This document shows, one piece after another, positions 25,901 to 37,000 of a stretch of 64,000 bases of DNA. A program made the translations under genes and the position numbers. The notes under the pieces are model-generated. The model was not told the DNA's origin. It was given only the letters and a program-made list of their open reading frames with translations, and ran no database searches. Source of the DNA: Klebsormidium nitens (lineage: Eukaryota > Streptophyta > Klebsormidiophyceae > Klebsormidiales > Klebsormidiaceae); the NCBI GenBank assembly GCA_000708835.1, contig DF236953.1, positions 360,523-424,522 on the forward strand. Reading direction: 5' to 3'. Positions within the stretch are counted from its first letter, which is position 1. Every line of letters begins with the position of its first letter.

Positions 25901-28900
25901 GACGTCTGAAGAACTAGGTTCGACTGCATTACCATCGAAGTAGAGCTGCCTCCTCGAGCAGATATGGAAGGAAGTACTTTGCGTGACTTTGCGTATTGGC
26001 ATGACTCCAGTCTGCTGCAGGTCGTAAACTAGCGGTTTGGCAGGCCCGTGTTGCAGCCCACTGACAATTTGGACCACTAAGATTCAATGTCTTTCTTCAA
26101 AAGATAGAGCGCTCTCGGTAGTAGGGAAGTCCTTGTTTTTGCCAGTAGAAGAGAAGGCGCTCACCTCAAACGTTTGAGAGACGACGCTCTCCACGGCTTC
26201 CGGCAGGTCCTTCCCGGCATTGTAAACGGGGATGACGACGCTGACACGTGGGGATGACGTGGCGCCGCCTCTGTTTGCCGCGTGTTCACTTAGACTTAGC
26301 TTGCCAGGTAACGGCGTCTTTGCGGGTCTCATAAAGTGCAGCTGCGATGACAATCACGAGCGCTTAGGGTGACAATGTCGTTCGCAGTGCTCTCAGATAG
26401 ACCATGAAAAGAAGGGTCTCCAAATCCAGACCCGATAAGGACAAAATAATTCTAAGAAACGCAACGGCCGTTTCATCAGGCTTGAAAGTCAGACAAAGAT
26501 CGGTCAGCCTTTGAAAAGAGGTCGAATTCGCAAAACTCAAAAGCTGAAAAGGACAAAGGACATTATTGCCAGGTTTGCGATCCTGCGAAGACCTCAGGCA
26601 GGCAGGCAGAAGGCTGGAGCGCTACAGCAGGCGGGCGCTTTCGGTCATCTGGAAGCGCCCAAAAAGGAAGGTCATTTCGTGTGCAGAGGATAAAGCGAAG
26701 CGCTCGAAAACCGTTGAAGGCCAAATCTCAGAAGGAAAGAAGGGTCCCCGCTTTTAGGACCCCGAGAGTAACCCCTGTTCCTCAGCAGCTCAACCCCACC
26801 GGTCAACTTTTGAATGGAAAAAGGCGCACCTCTGTTCGGACGCCCCAGCAGCTGTCCCGATGCAGCGGCCGGGCGCCGCACTGCTCCTCACTTCCCAGCA
26901 CGTCCACGTGGACCACCCTCGACCCGCCATCTGTCTCGCTGTCGGCATCAGCCACGTCAACATCATCCTCCAGCAAGACCTCGAGACAAGCAGGGACTGG
27001 GGCATTGTCGAAGTCTAAAACTTCAGCTGAAGTCACCAGATCGCGCTCGCTATGGGTTGCTGCCTCCGCCTGAGTGAAGTTGTCATCCGACTTGCACGTC
27101 GTCTCCTCGTGACACTCTTCGCTTCTGTCTCTCTTTGCTTCTCTGGTGAATCCCCCACTCTCTTGGCTTTCGAGCGGCTCCTTCCACACAATCTCCTTTT
27201 CGTCACTCTTCCCCTGCGCCAGCCGTTCGAATTCCTCGTTCGAGTATCTCTTCTCGCTGACGTGATCCTGACGTGCTCCAAGCTCAGCACTCCGTTCGCC
27301 CCCTCGTCTCACGACCTTTACGGAGCGTATGCGCCGCAGACCGAGCTCGTGCAGCTGGGTCAATACCCCGGGCGCTCCCTTGGAGTGCACGACGCAGGGC
27401 GTGACGATCGGGGCGTTTGACACCACTTGGACGGGCGCTCGGTGTTCCGCGCCCAATACTCCGTGACTGCGAAACTGGGACTTGTCAAGAACGGCCCCGC
27501 TATCAAATTCGCTGAAGTCGTAGAGGGCGACTAGGGATTTGTTGTTCAGGTCTGGCGTGCTGAACATGTTACGGCGGATCTCGTCGGGATTCTGTGCATA
27601 GTTCCAGATTCGCATCTGCAGGAGAGGGGGATCGAACATGCTCCTGAACAGTGTCGGGCTGGGAGTTTGTTTAGAAGTTGCAAGTGCTTTCTTCGTCAAA
27701 GGCAGCTTTTTGTCTTTCCCACTTTTGAAGAAGCGTGGTCGTTACATGCGCCTGATTTCAGGATACGGAAGGGAAGCTTTTGCTGACCAAGTAGCTTCCA
27801 GCTTATGACTCAGCACCTTTCCTCGCTCGGCTTCCTGTTGCTCCACCTTGACTTCTGACCATCCGGAACGTCTAGAAGCGTTCAAGATCGGAGAATACTC
27901 ATCCGGAACATCACAGCGGCACATCCCATTTCACAAGACGGCAGTACAATTCACACGTGGCACCACTTACCTCGCTGATGTCCCCATTGAATGGATCCCA
28001 CTCCCCGCCGCCAATAAACACCGACCCCCGGTCATCTAGCTCAGCACCTTCAAGGGGCGCATTCACACCCTCCTCCCCGTCCACAAACACCCTCACTGCG
28101 GCCCCGTCATACGTACCAACCAGATAGTGCCACCTGTCGCGATGCGTGATCCTGGCCGAGGCATAGTCCTTGTTCTGCAGGCCGATGCCAAAGTGTGCGA
28201 CGCCGCTGCCGTCTGTGAAAAGGTTCCATCCGTTGGTAATCCAGTTGTGGCTTACGATGCGGTTCCAGTTGCGGTGTCGCCGGATCTTAACCCATGCGGC
28301 GACTGTAATTTGGTGCCGAGGGAGGCCCTGGAAGTCTTGTATGTGGACAAAATCGTCCTGCAAGTTGTGGCAGTGGACGCTTGTGGTCAGACTAGAATTA
28401 CAGGGAGTTTCTGCTGCTGACCTTTGCTGTCAAAGTCTGACTTGAAGGATTCTCCAGACGCATCTGGTGCGTCTCTCATTCAGGGCCCATTGATTCGGCC
28501 AAGTTGGGAGCAGAGTGGACCAGACTCTGCGCTGTGAGACATCTCACATGGTGTTAACTCAGTGAAATGCTTGTGCATCTGTATTCTGATGTGGTCAGAA
28601 GCAGGTTGACAGCTGAAGACATCAGTACCACACCAGTACCAGTACTGCTAATACTGCAACTCAAAGACTTTGTCCTGTAGTCTCTGGAGCACCTTCTTCT
28701 CAGCTACTTTTGAGTTTGGCAAAGTCTGGGGCTGCGAAAGCAGCAAATGGTGGACCATCCAGAAAGTGGCGCCTGCGTGTCAGCTTAATAACATACTGCA
28801 AAAACTACGTGCAGATGGTCACCACTCTGAACAAGGACATTCTTGAACCAAGACGGTGTAAATGTCATCTAAAGAGCAGAATTTAAGATTGGCGATGAAT

Positions 28901-29598
28901 TGGTCTTTTCGATTTCAGGACCTCTTTCAGTAGGTTTCACAACTTTCAGATCTACCTTAATAAGATGTGCCGAAATGACAATGTTTTCTTTGGTGTGCCC
29001 GCAGCCTGCTCACATTCCAATTGTGAGCATCATCAGACTGCACCTGTCCTAGCTACGACAGTCACTGAAAGCGGCGGATCCAAAGTTGGTAGTGGAGTGT
29101 CACTTCCTACCACTACCAAAACTTGGGATAATGTAGACCAACAGTACGCTGATAAGTCTCGTCTCAACATTTCGTGTTTGAACCACCACCCGGATGATAC
29201 ATGCCTTTCTCGTCAGAATATACAGGCATGTGCAAAGCTGCATTGTAGTGTGGTCGCAACAGAAGCTAAAAGCATGTGCTGGCTCATTTCGACTCAGCTG
29301 AGCTCACCTTCCCATCGAAGCACAGAGCTCTGTCGAGCTTCAGGACCCCATTCCCTTCTGCTCTTAGCTGCAGCTCTTTCTCTGCATCTGCAGCGTTGGC
29401 TGACCCAATGTGCTCCACCAATTGCGGACTTGACTTCCTGAGTGCAGTGACACCACCTGAGGGATCATCAACCGCTGCTCCCTTTGGAAAGGGAATGAGC
29501 TCTGTCTTGCGGGATGTTGGTTGAGCTCCAATGCAAGAGGAGAGTGCGAAGAAAAGCAGAGCAACCGCTTGCCTAAACAAGACTTTTCTGGAAGCCAT
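22992..29598 (-). CDS. Secretory-pathway LamG domain-GT2 glycosyltransferase fusion
   Basis: Eight exons: 29598-29308, 28357-27971, 27615-26830, 26341-26165, 25686-25480, 24933-24695, 24149-23987, 23354-22992; phases close, giving 870 residues. The N-terminus (MASRKVLFRQAVALLFFALS) is a signal peptide or signal anchor; an in-frame Met at 29652 is an alternative start. Residues about 88-280 form a LamG/concanavalin-like fold (LCFDGK, DDFVHI, TVAAWVKI, WHYLVGTYDG, DISE-MRIWNYA, LVALYDFSE). An acidic linker follows. Residues about 519-700 are a GT-A family 2 glycosyltransferase: VSVVIPVYNAG, NDGS (555-558), DADD metal site (609-612) and catalytic-type YED (690-692). A helical tail of about 170 residues closes the protein. 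It probably builds a wall or secreted glycan, with LamG binding the acceptor; the substrate is unknown. Active-site motifs look intact. Confidence 0.87.
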
Positions 29599-29652
29599 CA
29601 GAAGACATGAGCAGCGGCAGCTCTTCGCCCATGACTTAAGTTGCGACATCAA

Positions 29653-31005
29653 GGGCAGGCAGCCCTGGGCTCATGCCACCACTCTCTGACGCTTCTGCCA
29701 TCGTTCAGAGGAGCAGCTTGCGATCTTTGAGAACCTTTCAAGGAAACGCTCTCCTGCCCTGGGCAGCCCAGCATGGCGGGCCAGGCGGCCCCTCAATCCG
29801 CAAGCGGAGAGGCTTGCGCAGAAGTGAGCTTCCTCACTCACATTCATGGCTTTAAGTTAAACTTTAAGAGCCGGGGTCGGCCCTGGTCCTGTGCCTGGAT
29901 GCAACCCACATGATCCATTTCTACCAAAAAGTTTCTGCGGAAGTTAAATGCCTCCGCTCTTCTAATCGAAACCCCCTCGGGGAGCGATGGTGACCGTCAG
30001 ATGAGACCAGAAGCTTCCTCGGACGGTTCATTTGAAAAGTGAACCGTGCGCGCGCAAAATATATCTAGCTTTAGCAATGTTATACTGTCAAGTCAGCCTC
30101 CAAAATACCGTACGGGCCTGCACATGTACACTGTACAGTACTGCAGTTCTCTATCGTGTTGAGTCTCGAAGAGCAGCCTGACCACGCAAGAGATCAGATA
30201 CAGTAACCTTCAAATGGTTCTTCCTGACACCGGCCGGCATTGCACATGCGTGAACCTGGCCCTGCTGACATCAGAAGCAATGCTGTGGCTGAGCAACCAA
30301 ATTAGATATGCAGGTTCATGGCTTCACCGCTACGGCCTTATTAAAGAAGTACGGTATGTATGTATGTATGTATCACTGAGCCATGCGTTTCAACTTGGCG
30401 TGGACCTTTGCGTTCTCAAGTTATGAACAGGATCAGATTCCGTGCACTGGAATACCACCGCAATAATGGACTCACAGTCCTTCTGGCATTGCACGTGCCA
30501 TGACCAGGAGATGATGGAACGACTGAAAAAGTCGCCGCAAGTGGTTTCGTCTCTCGGATGTCCCTTTCTGTAGTCCTCTTGTCTTGATCCAGGAACCGCA
30601 AGTTGGCTGCAATGAAAAGAAATGAAAAGGGACAGGTTCAACCTTTAAGCGACATATATATATAAAGTGGAGGAAGAGAATAGTGTAACTAACAATATTG
30701 ATGCCTCCATGGGTGCAGCATTGTACAATACATGTCCAATGCCAGCCATGCTGTGCAAGATGCCGCATGCGCATCAAGGGCCGTGATGACAGCCGTTTAG
30801 GTTCTTGACTTAAGCCGGGCCTTAGGGGACTATAGATTATTTGATTATATTCAACTCACCGGAACATACGGAAAGAGCAGGATGCCAGATGCAGACCTCT
30901 TAGTGGCTAAGCAAGTCTAGGACAGCACAGAGCAACAAATTGCTGTGCTGGGGCAAGCATAGCCCGATGGCAGAAGAATAAGACCTTGACTTCTGATCAT
31001 AAGCG
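29653..31005. other. Divergent promoter region between LamG-GT2 and kinesin-8
   Basis: The 5' ends of two divergent genes face each other across about 1.35 kb. It contains a GTAT microsatellite near 30353-30371 and a short TA run near 30653-30663. Otherwise I see no gene. Confidence 0.5.
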
Positions 31006-34000
31006 ATGGAGGAGCCCTCAGGGACGCCCCCGGACCCGGGGGAATCCAAAGAGGCGCTCACGGAGCTGGTGGATGCCACGGTGCAGTTTACGCATCAGTT
31101 GATGAAAAAGGGAGTCAGCCAAGCAACCCTCCAGGTGGCGGTCAGGTGAGACACTTCGCAATCCAGTAGGAGAGGTGCTTGCAGCATGCTCCAAGAAGCA
31201 GGAAGAAGCTTTCAGGATGAGATGAGCTGAAAGGTTGCTGCTTGCTGATTCAGCGAGTCAAAGAAAATTGGCGAGGTGGCAAGGGAGTAGCCTCTTTTCG
31301 AATACTCAAGCAGCAGTTTACTGCTTTGTTCATCTCGTGTTCGGTGGAATCAGCTGAGGTGGAGCGGGTAAAAGGAGGAAGCCCCTCAAAGCCACTCGTC
31401 AGAATTGTCGTACAAACCCCGTTCTAGTTCGTAAATTGAGGATCTATCAGTATACCACATGTTCAAACAGCGTGTGGTCTTGGCGTAGCTCCGACCCTTC
31501 TTGTGAGGCGTTCCTATATCTATCGAAAGGAAGCTAGTCTACAAGAGCTTGGTTGGTTGAAGAGTATCTGTCAGCACGAGCAAACGGCAAGTAGGGCACA
31601 TGAAAGCTGCATCCAAGTCCGCGGGCACTATTCTCGCCAGCACGCCACCTGTGGGGGTTTCCAAGGGAGGTGCGAGAACGTCTGGGATAGCGTCTTTGAA
31701 ATTCCAATCCACGAAATCCGCAACCTTAATATTCTTATCCAGTTTGTCATCAAGCATCCGTTGATTTTGCCAGGTGTCGTCCCTTGAATGATTTTGAGAA
31801 GAGCCGCGGCTACGTGTCCATCACAAGACTGGTCGACGACAAGGTGGTCATCGTACTGGACCCCGAGCACCTGAAAGAGCAGCGGGGTGAGGGCCGCCAG
31901 GACATGTCGTGCAAGACAGCGTTGCATCTGCATGAGGTTTTTAGCTACTGATCTGGCCTTCCAAAGCAATGGTGTCAACAGCTGGTCATAGCCTGTTCAG
32001 GCAACGATTGGTAAGATCAACTGTCCGTCTAATTCCTAATGCTGCGGTGGCAGTCGTCTAAATGTGTCGACCATCCTCTTGCGCAGCTTATGGTTGCGCC
32101 TCTAGGCCACAGACCGCATTTCAAAGGGGTCTCAAAATCCAGAGGAAGTTTCGGTTCGATATCGTGTAACCGGCCATCTATCAACTTCGTTCTGAGTTCA
32201 GATGAACAGCCCTTTCTTCACACAACGACTTGGGAAGCTAGGTTTGGCAGGAACGGACAGTGTTGCGGGCCTCTACATTAGATGTACTTCGACGGCAAAG
32301 GAGCTTGGAGCTTGGAGCTTGGAAACAAGCGAGCCGCTCCAACAGAGTCTGCTAGACTTCTCCGTTAGTCACACAGAGAAGGAGGGTCTGTCCGTAACGT
32401 TTTGAACCCTGCTCAAACCCGCAGAGACCAACTTGGACGTCCTCAAGAGGAGCAAGGAGAAGCAGTACGTGTTTGACCGAGCTCTGGGCGAGAATGCCAC
32501 CAACGCGGTAAGGACCTCTCCTGACGAATCAGAATTCCTCGCCAATCTTATGATTGTTGTTTGCTGGACAAAGGCCAAATCTGATGTAGTGTGCATCAAA
32601 GCAGCGCTTGGAGCGCTCTGCGGCATCCGTTTCGGATGGCTGCCTCATCGAGTCAGAGACGTACATTTCAATGGACAGAGTGTCTCAAACTTGACTAGAT
32701 CCCTCTGATCCAAACCTCTACTCCAACAGAGTGTTTCAAAGTTGACCTGATCCTGCAACTCAGAACCTTGATGCGGGATCAAAAAGCCTGTACTTCGTCG
32801 CACTCTACGTTCCTCGTTTCTTTTGAATGCACCCCCATGCACGATAGATGGAAACATACTACTCAAGTATGCAAGCAGTTCTTGCCGAGCAAAAGTCCTT
32901 CTTCTTTAGATGCTGTACAACGTCACTGTTGCCCCGCTGGTCCACGGCGTGTTACGCGGCCTCAACGCGACGGTGTTCGCCTACGGCGCCACGGGCAGCG
33001 GGAAAACGCACACCATGGTTGGGGACGACCAAGACCCGGGGCTCATGGTTCTCAGCCTGCGGGACATCTTCGAACACATCAGCCGGGAGCAGGAAAAGCA
33101 GGTACACCTGAGCTTGGGTTTGAGGGTTTGGGCAGGTTTACCGAGTCTCGTTCACGAGTGACTTGTCTTTGCGTGACTCGAACGACAAGGATCTGGGTTT
33201 TGTCTGAGCTTCAGACGTTTTCGAGCTCAGACAGTCTACTTGGGAAGCAGGTCGCCAGGATCTGCTGAGTCGAGCCGCGAGATCTCGTGCGCTCTGTGGA
33301 GAAACTTCGAAGGATACCGGGCTGCCCCCAGATCAAGAGCGTGGCAAGTACGTAGAATTCAGGGAAAAGGAAAAGGGCGGAGAGTGAAAGATGGGAGGGA
33401 GTTTGCCGGTATTGGCCTGTATCAGTTGTTTGGAGCAGAGCGGACTTCATTCCGTGCAGACCAAGCGGTTGGTAAGCGGATGCAGCATCAGACTTCTGAC
33501 CAGCTTCTATGGAACAAGCAGCTCTTACTCAGGACGTCTGAACAATTCAACCCAAAAACTGCACAAAGCGCCTTTGTCCTTTCCGCAGTTCATCGTGGAG
33601 TGTTCGTACATGGAGGTGTACAACGAGTTGCTGTACGATTTATTGGAGAACAGTGAAAAGCCGCTGGAGCTGCGAGAAGACCCCAAACAAGGGGCGGTCG
33701 TCGTCGGCCTCAAACGGATCCTCGTGAGTTGATTGGGTGTTTTAAAAGTTTCTTGGTGTTTCTGGGCAGATTTGCAGGGGCGATACTGAAGATCGCCCAT
33801 CGGATGTTTCGTTATCAAGCTTTGAATTCAGACAACCGAGCATGATTGTCGTAGCTGGGCCCCGGTGAACCCTCTTGGATTTGCGCGTCATTCTAGCGTT
33901 TTTATCGGAGGAAGGCATCTTAGAGTCAACACAAGCATGTGCGATTCAAAAGCCTTCGAACTGCCATGAACCCTTCTTAGGGTACTCTCAGACAATTAGC

Positions 34001-37000
34001 CAAACATTATGGCGATCACATGATCTGAGTGGGGCGCCTGTTGTTCAATAATCTCGTGTGCCGGAGCGGAGCTTACGAGACTGTCATCTGTGTTCCAGGT
34101 CAGATTGTATCGTTCGCGGGGGTCTTCTGATACCTGAGCGCACAGAGGGACATGGAATCCATCCAAAAGTCGGGAGCAGTAGCATCGGAATACCCAAAAG
34201 CTGGCCTGTAAAAATACTTCAAGGGGTACTTTTTATGGCACCACACTGCAAGTGACTTGCGTTTCACGCGACTTACCGGACTCAGTGAGAAGACCTGTAG
34301 AAAAGCGAAGCCACTGAAGTAGAAGATTGTTCTTATGACGTGGGCAAAAGTTGACGTCATTCTTTTTTCGGCAGGTCCCGTCAGCGGACCACATCTTTGC
34401 GTTGCTTAGAGAAGGGAACAAGCGGAGGAAGACCGAAAGCACCGACGCAAATGCGACCTCGTCCAGGTAGGGGCTCAAATGATTTCGCCCTCGCAACCGC
34501 TTCGAAGCTCAGAGATCAAGTGTGCGCCGTCAGACGATGCGGGTTCCGGAGACTAGCTGATCAGTCTGCCAAAAGCGGTTGCGCTGCTCTCGCCGTGCCC
34601 TCCATTCAAAGATGTTCTTCGCTAAATCAAGGCAGTCACTTGTTCTTAAGCGACAGACTTGCTTCACGGAATGCGGAATACTTTATACCCACTCACTTAT
34701 CGTTGGAAGTAGAAGACAAGACGGTTATTTTGGAGTTTTACTACGGGGCCTAGCGGCTCAATACCCTTTCGGGTTAATATTGCAAAAGGGCGATGGACTC
34801 AACCCATTGGTCGTTAACAGAAAGCCGCGCTAGACCCCGCCAAAGTCTGCTCAAAGGTGCGCATTGTTTTGAAACATCGAAACCCAATCCCTACTAACGC
34901 CTCGCTAACCCCTGCAGGTCGCACCCTGTGCTGGCAAAAAACTGTACCCACAGCGACAGAAACTTCTGGTGAAGCAGTCATAATAAAATTTCAAGGAGAA
35001 TTTTCGCTTATGGAAACCCAATTCTACTAACCCGTTGCTAACCCTCGCTAAACCCGGCAGGTCGCACGCGGTGCTGGAGATCCTGTGCACCCGCAGCGAC
35101 AAGAACTGCTACGCGAAGCGGTATCATAATCTTCGAAGTTTTTATCGCAGATCCTTAACGTGAAAAAGCCCAAACCCTGCTAATTCCTGGTTAAATCCTC
35201 GCAGGTCGCACGCGGTGCTGGAGATTTTGTGCACCCGCAGCGACAAGAACTGCTACGCGAAGCAGGTGTACCAGGGCAAGCTGGCGCTGGTGGACCTCGC
35301 GGGCGCGGAGCGCGCGCACGAGACGAACAACGCGGGGCGGCAGCTGCGCGACGGGGCCAACATCAACAAGAGCCTGCTCGCGCTCGCCAACTGCATCAAC
35401 GCGCTGGGCAAGCGGAAGGTGAGCGGAACCGGAACTTGTACGCGTGTCGCCACATGCCATCAGATGTTGAGTCTGGACTAAGTTTCACTGGAGCGAAGGC
35501 ATGGTGGAGAAAATTAAGAGAGCCTGCTAGGCTCGCCATCTGCATCAACGCGCTGGCAAGCGGAATGTGAGCGGAACCGGATCCCTTTGGAAAGTTCAGG
35601 CTTCCGTGAGAGACAGGCGGTGACTTCGCTTGAAACTTTGCTTCGGCTCAAACGAACACGTTGTCGGAAGAGAGCCTGCTGAAGCTCGTCAACTGCAGCA
35701 ACGCGCTGAGTCAATGGAAATTTGCTGTCCGGAAACAAGTCCCATCAAATTACGGCCAGTATGTGGAACTAGAGAAGGATTGAGCGAGCGTAGGGCCGAC
35801 ACGAAAAAAGACCGTTGGCCAACCCTAGAAGCAAAGTTTTCTAGGAAGCAGTTCAGATCTCGAGGGTAAAATCTCTCATGTTTTACGGCCTATTCGGTGT
35901 TAGGTTAGAATTTGATAGAGCAATCCCACTAAAGATACATGTGTTTGAATGGAGGGTTGGCCCACGCAGAGCCATCCGCGCAGAACGTTTGAACGGGTCG
36001 GCAAGAGCAGAGGCTGAAAAAAGCAAAAAATGTCGCAGGTGAGGGTTCAATTTCTTGAGCAGCTGAAGCTTTGTGTGTCAACGTTCAACCCGTTCCGCTG
36101 CAGAAAAAGGAGTTCGTCTTCGTTCCGTTCCGGAATTCCAAGCTTACGCGGCTGCTCAAGGACGGGCTGTGCGGTAACAGCCGGACGATCATGGTGGCCA
36201 CGGTCTCGGCGTGCAATCAGCAGTACCATCACACCGTCAACACGCTGAAATACGCAAACAGGTGCGGCGCAGCAATCTCGCCACAATGGCTGAACTTTGT
36301 CGAGTTACAAAAGCCTTTCGTCTAGAAGTGGTGGGCTTGCTGTCATACTTTCGAGAGTGATTCATCTGTTTTAACTTTCTGGCGCTCTCTGTCAAATATA
36401 CGATGCCGATTCAACTTCGACAAGGTTTGAGCTGAGAGATGACCACTCTCAAAGCCCTGAGGGGTTAGATTTCTAACGTCCTTCTTTTCAGAAGTCTCTA
36501 TAAAATGATGTGATAGGTTGGTCGAGGCGTCCAGAAATTTGAAACAGTACGATCAATTTGTCTTGCGAAAGGGGCGTGACTGTGCTCCTTCAGCTGAAAG
36601 TGTCGTCACATGCGGTCACTCTGGGAATGAGCGAAAGTATGAGCCGTGCCCGCTTCTCTTGCAGGGCAAAAGAGATCAAGACCCATGTGCGCCGCAACCA
36701 GGGCACTGTAGACACCCACATCAAAGAGTACCAGAAAATGATCGACAATCTGCAACAAGAGGTCCGGACTTTACGGGGCGAGCTCACGCTCGCGCGCACG
36801 GGCAGGTTCTCAGCGGAGAGTTTGCAGGGTTTGGAGCGCGAGCCGAGCGACGCGGCCGCGCTCCTCGCGCGGTCGCCGAGCATCGCGTCGGTGTCGCCCG
36901 AGGAGAGCGACGGCGCGGGCGCGCGCATCGACACGGAAATCGCGCGGCTCGCGCGCGAGCGCGAGGGGGTGTCGGAGGCGCTGTACCGGATGGACGAGGA

